A stretch of DNA of 64,000 nucleotides from Flavobacteriales bacterium (GTDB lineage: Bacteria > Bacteroidota > Bacteroidia > Flavobacteriales_F > PHOS-HE28), in the NCBI GenBank assembly GCA_016713865.1, contig JADJOG010000004.1, positions 184,279-248,278 of the forward strand, in the 5' to 3' direction. A model generated the notes under the pieces. It was given only the letters and a program-made list of their open reading frames with translations, was not told the DNA's origin and did no database searches. The translations under genes were made by a program, and so were the position numbers. Shown here piece by piece: positions 27,838 through 39,308 of this stretch (positions are counted from its first letter, which is position 1; each line of letters begins with the position of its first letter).

Positions 27838-29161
27838 GAGCGTCTGGAGCATTTCACCCAGCTCAGCCGCATCGTGCGGTTTGGCCAATATGCGGCCCTC
27901 GCGGTTGAGCAGAACAAGCCAAGGTGTTGCGCGCACGGCGAATGCCTTCGCCGTAGGTGAACCCCAAGCCATGAGCTCACTGTAGCACGGGAAGGCCAAT
28001 TGACGCTCTGCGACGTTGGCCTTGAACTCCGCCTCATCATCATCAAGCGCGACACCCAGAATCTGAAGCCCTTTGCTCGAGTAGCGCCCATACAGTGCAT
28101 TGAGCGGCCCCATCTGTGCATGGCAATGATCACATGTGCTGGAATAAAAGAACAGCAGCGTATAGGGTTTTGAAGCCATCAGCTCGCTGAGCTTGTCCGT
28201 CTGCCCGGTTAGCGGCGATGGCAAATCGGCATCAGGAGCCATGGATCCGATAGATGCCTTCAGCTGCTCAGCCACCAAGGCAATCAACCGCGCATCTGGA
28301 ACGGTCAATGAGCGCGGTCCACTCACATACTGGTCAACCAAGTGCTGCACCACCTCTTCTGGCCCATATGTTGTAAAGACCCCGATGAGCTGGGCGCGCG
28401 AAGGACCAGCACATTGTATCGGGCGAGGCCCAGTGCAGAACAGAGTCCGCTGCAGTATTCAGGACATCCGGCACGGCCGGCGTCGCGGATTGGAGGATGG
28501 CCATGATGGCGCGGGCATAAATGGCCGATCGCGTCAGGCTCGGATCGATCCAGTCCATGGCATTCCTAACAGCCAATGGTCCTTCAGGCAAGGCTGCCAT
28601 GAGCTTTCGGTCTGTGATAATGACCTTGCTGAAGTAGGATGCGCTGTCTTGGGCCACCAATCGGTCGAGAGTGGCTTGCAGCCTCATGTTCACGGCATCC
28701 TCTTCTGCGGTCAACCGCATCAGGGCTTCCGCATCGCGCGGATCAATGATGCTCCGTTGGCCGGAGATCCGCTTGGATTGGGCCTGCGTATCGCGGCTGG
28801 CGTACTTGTACTCCCAAAGGCGCTCGTTCTCCATGGAGACCTTTACCTGCACATGGTCGCGTAAAGGTCGTCCGTCGAAGTGAATACTCACCTCTGTCTC
28901 AATCGGATTCAGGATGATGTCCACTTGATCGTCCCCAACGCCGATTCGGTAGTACCCGGCAAGCAGGTTCTTGTTCCTGAAACGGAATTCACCACGCTTG
29001 TTCACCTGCACAGAATCGATGGCGTGATGCGCCATTCCAGAGTTGCGCAGCAGCACGATCCAATGACCGGCCAAGCCAAGAATGGGGTTCAAGGAGCCGC
29101 GTAATTGCTGCGCACGAATGCCAAGAGGCAGGCAGAGGAGGATGGCGACTACGACTCGCAT
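27829..29161 (-). CDS. TlpA-like thioredoxin-fold protein with DUF4369 N-terminus, one frameshift
   Basis: Periplasmic thiol-disulfide protein, about 444 codons. Signal peptide LCLPLGIRAQ; residues ~20-110 resemble DUF4369 (SVQVNKRGEFRFRN, YYRIGVGDDQVDIIL); a helical middle follows; the C-terminal 140 residues are an AhpC/TSA-Redoxin domain with the active site FFYSSTCDHCHAQMG (CxxC) and the cis-proline in VRATPWLVLLN. The frame changes near 28395-28400, inside an alternating GC stretch; in the corrected frame the sequence reads ARAQLIGVFTTYGPEEVVQHL. Members are thought to keep exported or cytochrome-maturation proteins reduced. Confidence 0.85.
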
Positions 29162-29193
29162 CGGGGAGCTCGGCGAAAATGATGCAAAACAAG

Positions 29194-29219
29194 AACCCCG
29201 ACCATTGCTGGTCGGGGTT
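29194..29219 (-). terminator. rho-independent terminator of the rRNA operon
   Basis: A perfect 10-base stem (AACCCCGACC with GGTCGGGGTT, six-base loop) immediately after 5S rRNA. It is followed on the minus strand by TTCTTGTTTTG, the T-rich tail expected of an intrinsic terminator. Confidence 0.88.
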
Positions 29220-29221
29220 CA

Positions 29222-29334
<113 letters not shown>

Positions 29335-29407
29335 AATCGTCAAAGCGATGACAGGTTGCTGGACAAGACAAGAACAGCCGAGAATCGTTCCACAGAGCGA
29401 TCTTCCG

Positions 29408-32288
<2,881 letters not shown>

Positions 32289-32404
32289 ATCTTCTCATGA
32301 TCGCATTGCTCGGTGGACCGATTGCTCGGTCTGTTCTTGTCTGTCCAACAACATGTCAAAGAACGGTCGCCCTTGGGAGGGCCCTCGGCGGAAGCCGAGG
32401 TCTG

Positions 32405-32478
32405 TGGAGAATATCGGAGTCGAACCGATGACCTCCTGCTTGCAAAGCAGGCGCTCTAGCCAGCTGAGCTAATTCCCC
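32405..32478 (-). tRNA. tRNA-Ala (TGC)
   Basis: Cloverleaf on the minus strand: acceptor GGGGAAT pairing with ATTCTCC, D-arm AGCTCAGCTGGCTAGAGC, anticodon loop CTTTGCAAG (TGC), and T-arm GGTTCGACTCC. It lies in the 16S-23S spacer in the usual Bacteroidota position. CCA is not encoded in full. Confidence 0.97.
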
Positions 32479-32494
32479 GTTCCCTGTCCCTGTG

Positions 32495-32568
32495 TAGTCC
32501 TGCGCAGATTTGAACTGCGGACCTCTACATTATCAGTGTAGCGCTCTAACCAACTGAGCTACAGGACT
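32495..32568 (-). tRNA. tRNA-Ile (GAT)
   Basis: Cloverleaf on the minus strand: acceptor AGTCCTG pairing with CAGGACT, D-arm AGCTCAGTTGGTTAGAGC, anticodon loop CTGATAATG (GAT), and T-arm AGTTCAAATCTGC. First of two spacer tRNAs, 16 bases before tRNA-Ala. Confidence 0.97.
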
Positions 32569-32675
32569 AGGAGAAGGCAACGGTGTACCGTTTTGATGAG
32601 AATTATCTATCTGAGACAGCAGGTGTCGGATTTCGGCTTTTGCACGAAAAACAGAGACCTGTCATTTACTCTAAA

Positions 32676-34197
<1,522 letters not shown>

Positions 34198-34389
34198 GTA
34201 AATGTTTGTTTGATCTGGTTCGTTGACGAGGTCTCTCATGTTGTTCCTTACAGAACACAAGGACACCTGCTGTTCTCAGAATAGACAATCTGTCAAAGAA
34301 CTCGTATGGTTCTGGGCATCAGCCCCTTACCAGTCTTGTTCAACTGCCGCTTTCGCGACTTCCTCAGCGACGTTCCGCGTGAGGGGCTG

Positions 34390-34420
34390 CAAATGTAATG
34401 GGCTTCATCAGAACCGCAAG
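34390..34420 (-). promoter_or_regulatory. rRNA operon promoter P1 (proximal)
   Basis: On the minus strand TTG (34419-34417), a 19-base spacer, then TACATTTG (34397-34390). This matches the Bacteroidota primary sigma pattern (TTG / TAnnTTTG) and lies about 190 bases upstream of mature 16S. Confidence 0.72.
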
Positions 34421-34493
34421 AAGATGTGGAAAATTTTCCTTCAACCCTTGTCTCATTACACAGCCGAAAAGAACGTCCTGCCGAAAGCGGCCG

Positions 34494-34523
34494 CAAAAGT
34501 AGGGTTCTTTTCATCATGTGCAA
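34494..34523 (-). promoter_or_regulatory. rRNA operon promoter P2 (distal)
   Basis: On the minus strand TTG (34523-34521), a 19-base spacer, then TACTTTTG (34501-34494). The spacing is the same as in P1, 104 bases further upstream. Two equally spaced matches in one short rRNA leader make chance unlikely. The 34198-34553 interval holds these promoters and the 16S leader; no gene is seen in it. Confidence 0.72.
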
Positions 34524-34553
34524 TCTGTAGGTGAAAAAAATCTTGAGAATATA

Positions 34554-35282
34554 TCAAGGCGTGCTCGCCGAAACGGGCAATACCTTGCCATTGAAGAGGT
34601 TATGGCCGTTAAGGGTGAACCAGGCAATGAACTGTCCCATGGATTCAGGTGTCACCGGAGCCTTGAATCCGGGAAATGCTGCTCGGAGCATGACGGTGTC
34701 CACGGCTCCGATTGCCAAGCAGTTCGAACGAATCCCGCGATCCTTGAATTCCTCAGCAAGGCATTGGGCGAGACAAGCCAATGCCGCTTTGCTGCTACTG
34801 TAAGCTGCCAAGCCAGGGAACTTCATACTGTCCTGGAATCCCCCCATGCTACTTATGTGCACCACATGGCCAGGTGGTTCTCCTTCCAAGCGCGATGCAA
34901 GGGCCTGTGTGAGCAGCAATGGCACAACTGCATTGATGCGGAATAGCTTTTCGAGGCCCTCTCGCGTATAGGCCCCGAAATCCTGCTTGCCAAGTAAAGC
35001 GGCGTTGTGCACCAATCCGATCAAGCGATTGCTGCCAACGGTTTCAGCAATCGATTGAATCGAATCCGTGGTATTCAAATCGTAGTCGAGGACACGCAGA
35101 CGATCAGGGTGGCTCGTTAATTCTTTGGCTAATCGCTGATCTCCGTTCCGAGCAAGGGCCCACACCGTGCAACGATGCTCACTGAGGAGCGCTCGCACAA
35201 TCTCCAAGCCTATACCGCTGCCTGCACCGGTCACAAGCACGCCTCCTGATTCAAGCTCCATCTGGTGGATAGATTTGGCCAC
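34554..35282 (-). CDS. short-chain dehydrogenase/reductase
   Basis: NAD(P)-dependent oxidoreductase with a Rossmann fold, 242 residues. Cofactor loop TGAGSGIGLEIV, NAALLGK (the NNAG-type motif), catalytic Ser in HISSMGGF and YSSSK (Tyr-x3-Lys), and a C-terminal LFNGKVLPVSAS. The substrate cannot be told. The start could instead be the ATG eight codons in (35261), which begins MELESGGVLVTG. It is divergent from mscS with only 17 bases between start codons, so at least one of the two starts may be further in. Confidence 0.87.
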   Translation of the reverse strand: MAKSIHQMELESGGVLVTGAGSGIGLEIVRALLSEHRCTVWALARNGDQRLAKELTSHPDRLRVLDYDLNTTDSIQSIAETVGSNRLIGLVHNAALLGKQDFGAYTREGLEKLFRINAVVPLLLTQALASRLEGEPPGHVVHISSMGGFQDSMKFPGLAAYSSSKAALACLAQCLAEEFKDRGIRSNCLAIGAVDTVMLRAAFPGFKAPVTPESMGQFIAWFTLNGHNLFNGKVLPVSASTP

Positions 35283-35299
35283 TTGCCAAAGAAAGCGAT

Positions 35300-36361
35300 A
35301 TGCCCATTGAGCCGCTTCATGCCACCATTGCCGGGAACAGTTTGAACGACTGGTTGCTTGCCGCCGCCTTTGCGGGTGGAGGCTGGTTGATCGGTCAGAT
35401 GGTTTATCGACTGGCTGGCGCAGTGCTTCGGCCCATCGCCAAGCGGACGGTTACAAGGCTCGACGATGTCTTGGTGGATCGACTGAGGAGTCCGGTCGTG
35501 GTGCTCATCACGGTCCTGGGATTCGTGGCTGGTGCTCAGCAGCTCACTTTCGGGGAACGAATCACGCTCTGGACTGAGCGGGTGTTCCATGTTGCGGTCG
35601 CTCTCTCGGTAACGTGGATCGTGGCGAGGGTCCTGATTGCCATTGTGGATGAGGTGATACATGGCCGATCGAGGGAGCATGGCCAGTTAACGCGTGCGCT
35701 GCCTGGCGTGCGCACTGTGTTGAAGGTCCTTGTTTGGGGACTGGGCATCGTGGTGGCCTTGAACAATGCTGGATATGATGTGGGCGCCCTCCTTGCGGGC
35801 ATTGGAATTGGCGGCCTTGCAATCGCACTTGCGGCGCAAGAGACCGTAGCCAATGTGTTCGGCGGCATCACCATCTATGCGGACAGGCCCTTCAAGTTGG
35901 GCGACCGCGTGCGTGTTGATGGCTTCGATGGCTTCGTGCAGGAGATCGGGATACGCAGCACCCGTATTCAATCGCTGGCTGGACCCATCGTCGTGATTCC
36001 GAACAAGAAGTTCACGGAGAGCACTTTGGAGAACGTGACGGATGAGCCTTCGCGCCGCGTGCTCCTGGAATTGGGGCTGATCTATGAGACGCCACCCGCC
36101 AAGATGGAGCGCGCCATGGAGGTGCTCCGCGAGATCGTGCTGGCCAATCAGGATATCGTTGAGGAGAATCACATCATCTCCTTCAATACGTACAAGGAGT
36201 ATTCGCTCAATCTGCTCTTCATCTACTTCATCAGGAAGGGCGCAGACATCTTCGAGGCGCACTCCCGCATGAATCTGGCGATCCTCCGTCGCTACCACGA
36301 AGAAGGACTATCCTTCGCCTACCCGACAGCGGTGGAGCTGCAAGGCGACTACAAGCCTTAA
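35300..36361 (+). CDS. MscS-family mechanosensitive channel
   Basis: A 353-residue inner-membrane channel that opens on osmotic downshock. Hydrophobic segments at about residues 15-40, 60-80, 90-110 and 135-155, then the glycine/alanine-rich pore helix (VGALLAGIGIGGLAIALAAQ, next to ETVANVFGG) and the cytoplasmic beta domain GDRVRVDGFDGFVQEIG and VVIPNKKFTESTLENV. The C-terminal domain matches the longer family members. No regulatory domain is fused. Confidence 0.93.
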   Translation: MPIEPLHATIAGNSLNDWLLAAAFAGGGWLIGQMVYRLAGAVLRPIAKRTVTRLDDVLVDRLRSPVVVLITVLGFVAGAQQLTFGERITLWTERVFHVAVALSVTWIVARVLIAIVDEVIHGRSREHGQLTRALPGVRTVLKVLVWGLGIVVALNNAGYDVGALLAGIGIGGLAIALAAQETVANVFGGITIYADRPFKLGDRVRVDGFDGFVQEIGIRSTRIQSLAGPIVVIPNKKFTESTLENVTDEPSRRVLLELGLIYETPPAKMERAMEVLREIVLANQDIVEENHIISFNTYKEYSLNLLFIYFIRKGADIFEAHSRMNLAILRRYHEEGLSFAYPTAVELQGDYKP

Positions 36362-36365
36362 GGCC

Positions 36366-37184
36366 TCACTTGCGCCGTTTCGCCCTTCGTTCGGCTTCTC
36401 GTCGTTCCTCGGCTTCAAGCTTGGCTTTGCGCTTCGCAAGCACTTCTGGATCCAGCACATCGCCGACGTTGCTCATCTGCCGCAGTATCCATTGCTGTCG
36501 GCCACGCAAATAGCCAGAAGGAGAGGTGCAGCTGAATCTTCGCGGCGCAGGTAGGGTTGCGGCGATGATGGCTGCTTCTGATGCAATCAGTCTCGAAGCA
36601 CTTTTGCCGAAGCAATGCCTGGCAGCGGCTTCGGCACCGAAGACGCCCTTGCCCATTTCGGCCACGTTCAGATACACCTCGAGAATCCGCTGTTTGGTCC
36701 AAAGCGTTTCGATGAGCACGGTGAACCATGCTTCGAACCCCTTGCGCGTCATACTGCGCCCCGGCCATAAGAAGGCATTCTTCGCCGTTTGCTGACTGAT
36801 CGTGCTTGCCCCTTTCGTGCGCTTGCCACGCTTCGCGGTTTTGGCCGGATCCTTCTTCGCAACAGACTGCACGAATTCCACAAGAGAGAAGCCGGGTTCT
36901 TTCATCCCTAGCGACCGCTTGATCTGCTCGCTTGAGAAACCGTGGTGCGTCATGAAGCGCTGGTCCTCACTGGCGATGATGGCGAGCGGAAGGGGGCGTG
37001 CGATTTCCTCGAGGCTCTTGTTCGACCGTTGAATCGCGCCCTGCTCAAAGCGTTGCTGGATCATCGTGAAGGTCACAGGTGCTTTCGCGATGCCAAGCAG
37101 CGCAACCCAGGATGCGGTGATCACGACCCACCAGAATAACAAAGCACCAATAAACTTGATGAGGTTGCGCAGCTTCTTGCCCAT
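36366..37184 (-). CDS. mtgA: monofunctional biosynthetic peptidoglycan transglycosylase
   Basis: GT51 enzyme that polymerises lipid II into glycan strands. One N-terminal transmembrane helix (FIGALLFWWVVITASWVALL), then catalytic Glu region IIASEDQRFMTHHGF, the KGASTISQQTAKNAFLWPGR motif and the second Glu region RILEVYLNVAEMGKGVFGAE. There is no transpeptidase domain, so it is the monofunctional form. The C-terminal 30 residues are strongly basic. It converges with mscS, with four bases between stops. A hairpin 30 bases upstream probably ends the preceding DUF6249 transcript. Confidence 0.94.
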   Translation of the reverse strand: MGKKLRNLIKFIGALLFWWVVITASWVALLGIAKAPVTFTMIQQRFEQGAIQRSNKSLEEIARPLPLAIIASEDQRFMTHHGFSSEQIKRSLGMKEPGFSLVEFVQSVAKKDPAKTAKRGKRTKGASTISQQTAKNAFLWPGRSMTRKGFEAWFTVLIETLWTKQRILEVYLNVAEMGKGVFGAEAAARHCFGKSASRLIASEAAIIAATLPAPRRFSCTSPSGYLRGRQQWILRQMSNVGDVLDPEVLAKRKAKLEAEERREAERRAKRRK

Positions 37185-37211
37185 GCGTCCGTGAAATCGG
37201 CCGCCAAAGTA

Positions 37212-37238
37212 GAAGGGCCGACCAAAGGCCAGCCCTTC
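37212..37238 (-). terminator. probable terminator after the DUF6249 gene
   Basis: On the minus strand a 12-pair stem (GAAGGGCTGGCC with GGTCGGCCCTTC, two G-U pairs, loop TTT) lies 20 bases after the DUF6249 stop. The following TACTTTGG is only weakly T-rich and itself resembles a -7 element for mtgA. Confidence 0.5.
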
Positions 37239-37258
37239 CGATAGTGCCGCGTTGACGC

Positions 37259-37618
37259 TTACCCCTCGTGCTTGCGGCCATAGAATTGGTAGTAGGCCAT
37301 GAGTGATGCCCCGCCGCAGATGGCCACCCCGATGAAGAAGGGCAACGGGTTCTCGCTCTCAGACCCGAGCAATGCATGCTGAATGATCCAACCAGCAAGG
37401 AGCCCAAGGCCGATACCCACCATGAGCAAGCCGTTGCGCATAGCTCGGCGGCCGTCTGGCGCAGGCTTGGCTATCAGCGGATCCATGCCCTTGTCGATCA
37501 TGTTCATGCGCTCACGATGGCGAGTGGTGTAGTGCAGGTACATGACTCCGAATGCGGCACCGAAAGGGATGATGAGGCCGAAGAAGGGAACGAGAACTTC
37601 TGCTGCTGGCGTGTCCAT
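37259..37618 (-). CDS. DUF6249 small membrane protein
   Basis: A 119-residue inner-membrane protein with three hydrophobic stretches (about residues 9-29, 62-82 and 88-108: FFGLIIPFGAAFGVMYLHY, LLMVGIGLGLLAGWIIQHAL, FFIGVAICGGASLMAYYQF) and the conserved basic link RHRERMNMIDKGMDP, typical of DUF6249. The family is common in Bacteroidota next to ECF sigma factor genes. Here it shares a 180-base divergent promoter region with such a gene, and both sides carry the same promoter motif. A role in the sigma factor response is inferred. Confidence 0.83.
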   Translation of the reverse strand: MDTPAAEVLVPFFGLIIPFGAAFGVMYLHYTTRHRERMNMIDKGMDPLIAKPAPDGRRAMRNGLLMVGIGLGLLAGWIIQHALLGSESENPLPFFIGVAICGGASLMAYYQFYGRKHEG

Positions 37619-37642
37619 GATTGCTGTTGTTGTTGCTCATCG

Positions 37643-37671
37643 GACGCGGGTCGATTGAAGCCGGTTACAAA
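37643..37671 (-). promoter_or_regulatory. ECF-type promoter driving the DUF6249 gene
   Basis: Minus strand: TTTGTAACC (37671-37663), 16 bases, CGTC (37646-37643). A -35 element with an AAC core and a CGTC -10 element at this spacing is the general pattern of ECF sigma promoters. The DUF6249 ATG follows about 25 bases later. Its twin faces the sigma gene. Confidence 0.62.
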
Positions 37672-37759
37672 CAAGTCACGAACCAGCGGATTCCCGCTCG
37701 ACGAGGATCACAGTCCGTTCGTCCGAAGCAACTTGGTCGCTCAAGGATTACTCGTTGCA

Positions 37760-37789
37760 TTTGTAACCAAGCCGCATTCCCGGTTCGTC
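37760..37789 (+). promoter_or_regulatory. ECF-type promoter driving the sigma factor gene
   Basis: Plus strand: TTTGTAACC (37760-37768), 17 bases, CGTC (37786-37789). The nine-base -35 motif is identical to the one facing the other way at 37663-37671. The predicted transcript start is only a few bases before the GTG at 37802, implying a leaderless or very short leader and autoregulation. Confidence 0.62.
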
Positions 37790-37801
37790 ACATCGCCGCA
37801 A

Positions 37802-38365
37802 GTGGATCACGCACCCCTCATCGCGCGCATACTGAATGGCGACAGCCGTGCCTATGGCGAGCTCGTGCGCCAGTACCAGCACATGGTCTATACCGCGTGC
37901 CACCGTGTGCTCCGCAATGCCGAGGATGCCGAAGAGGCCACGCAAGACAGCTTCGTGAAGGCGTACCAGCATCTGCGCGGGTTCACTGGGTCGTCGAAGT
38001 TCAGCACCTGGCTGTTCAGCATTGCGTACCGGACAGCAGTGAGCCATGGCCGTCGCCGCCGAACCGATGGCGATTCGGTGGACGAGCTGGCTCATCACCC
38101 TGCAGCGGATTCGGAAAGTTCAGCGCATAGCGGTGATGTGAAGCGCAATCTGGACCGCGCTTTGGCCCAGCTTCCCCCGGAGGACGCATCGATCCTGAGC
38201 TTCTACTACCTGGAGGAGATGAGCGTGGAGGAGATCGTAACCGTGACCGGACTGGGGGCGTCGAATGTGAAAGTGAAGCTCCATCGCGGCCGCAAGAAGC
38301 TGGCTGAGATCCTGGAGCGGCAACTGGGACCCGAAGCGCGCACGTTACTTTTGAACGATGCCTGA
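37802..38365 (+). CDS. ECF-family RNA polymerase sigma factor
   Basis: A 187-residue sigma-70 family protein of the extracytoplasmic-function group. Region 2: LVRQYQHMVYTACHRVL, NAEDAEEATQDSFVKAYQHL, FSTWLFSIAYRTAVSHGRRR. Region 4: LAQLPPEDASILSFYYLEEM and EEIVTVTGLGASNVKVKLHRGRKKL (helix-turn-helix). The frame is open far upstream, but conserved sequence begins at the GTG (VDHAPLIARILNGDSRAYGE), just after the candidate promoter. A small membrane protein gene overlaps its 3' end by 8 bases and may encode the anti-sigma factor. Confidence 0.92.
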   Translation: MDHAPLIARILNGDSRAYGELVRQYQHMVYTACHRVLRNAEDAEEATQDSFVKAYQHLRGFTGSSKFSTWLFSIAYRTAVSHGRRRRTDGDSVDELAHHPAADSESSAHSGDVKRNLDRALAQLPPEDASILSFYYLEEMSVEEIVTVTGLGASNVKVKLHRGRKKLAEILERQLGPEARTLLLNDA

Positions 38366-38738
38366 GATGAACGACAACGACCTCCGGAAACTGTTCCAAG
38401 CGGTTGGTCATGCGCAACCCGAGCGCGACCTCAGTGACAGGATCATGGCGCGCGTGGCTGTCACGCGCATCGCTGAGCCTACCGTGGTTCCGCCGCTGAT
38501 CGGCAAGTGGGGTTGGGCGGGCATCGCTGGCGCAGCGGTGTTCATCATCGCCGCCGCTTTCATGACCTCGGGCACTTCCGCAACATCAACCCTGCCCTAC
38601 GCCGATACGATCATGTCGTGGTTCAGCCAGAAGCGACTGCCGGAAGGGCAATGGCCGCAATGGGTCATCGGCAGCTCGGTGCTCGCGCTCTTCTTCGCGT
38701 TACTCATGCGCAAGGTCGAGCGCAGAGCAACGGCCTGA
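38358..38738 (+). CDS. small membrane protein, possible anti-sigma factor
   Basis: A 126-residue protein overlapping the sigma gene by 8 bases, so translation is probably coupled. A ~45-residue N-terminal cytoplasmic segment (NDLRKLFQAVGHAQPERDLS) is followed by two transmembrane helices (WAGIAGAAVFIIAAAFM and WVIGSSVLALFFALLM). Anti-sigma factors often sit here and have an N-terminal sigma-binding segment plus membrane anchor, but no zinc-binding HxxxCxxC motif is visible, so the role is inferred from position. Its stop abuts the convergent tpx stop (38738/38739). Confidence 0.6.
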   Translation: MPEMNDNDLRKLFQAVGHAQPERDLSDRIMARVAVTRIAEPTVVPPLIGKWGWAGIAGAAVFIIAAAFMTSGTSATSTLPYADTIMSWFSQKRLPEGQWPQWVIGSSVLALFFALLMRKVERRATA

Positions 38739-39221
38739 TCAGAGCAAGGCCTTCGCCGCATTGAGCGCGGCATCGTAGTCCGGCTCGTTGCCCAATTCGG
38801 GCGCTACCTCGCAATACCGCACCACACCTTCCTTGTCGATTACGAAGGTGACGCGGCCCAGCACGCCATTCATGCCGCCTTCGGCGATGCGCGTTCCCCA
38901 AGCATCGGCATCGCGGTAGCGGAAATCGCTTCCTGCTTCAACGTTCTCGATGCCTTCCGCCGCGCAGAAACGCTTCAGCGCGAAATGCAGATCGGCTGTT
39001 ACGGCCAGCACTTTGGCGCCAAGGCCCGTAGCCAGTTTGTTGAAGGTGCGGGTCTCCGATGCGCATGTGCTCGTATCCACGCTGGGGAACATGAGCAGGA
39101 CAACCACATCGCCGAGGTGGTCGGTTAACGCGCCTTCGGTCCTGTCGGTCTTGACGTAGCGAAGCGGCGGGGCTTTTGAGCCGATTGCCGGAAGTGTGCC
39201 GGAAAAGGGAGGTTGAGCCAT
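38739..39221 (-). CDS. tpx: thiol peroxidase, atypical 2-Cys peroxiredoxin
   Basis: A 160-residue enzyme that reduces hydrogen peroxide and alkyl peroxides using thioredoxin. The peroxidatic cysteine is in FPSVDTSTCASETRTFN and the resolving cysteine in LKRFCAAEGIENV, the spacing typical of Tpx. GRVTFVIDKEGVVRYCEV near the C-terminus is also characteristic. Normal length. Lies after purL on the same strand, separated by an 87-base gap that contains a perfect 11-base inverted repeat. Confidence 0.95.
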   Translation of the reverse strand: MAQPPFSGTLPAIGSKAPPLRYVKTDRTEGALTDHLGDVVVLLMFPSVDTSTCASETRTFNKLATGLGAKVLAVTADLHFALKRFCAAEGIENVEAGSDFRYRDADAWGTRIAEGGMNGVLGRVTFVIDKEGVVRYCEVAPELGNEPDYDAALNAAKALL

Positions 39222-39237
39222 GGAGGAAAAGCTGAAA

Positions 39238-39296
39238 GTTTGGTGGTCGTTTATTGAAACCGCTTCCTGCTGCGCAGTTCGCGGTGACCACCAAAC
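39238..39296. repeat. 11-base inverted repeat between purL and tpx
   Basis: GTTTGGTGGTC (39238-39248) and GACCACCAAAC (39286-39296) are perfect reverse complements separated by 37 bases. Without a T-tract it is a weak terminator; it could be an operator or RNA structure upstream of tpx. Confidence 0.5.
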
Positions 39297-39308
39297 ATCC
39301 GAACTCGG

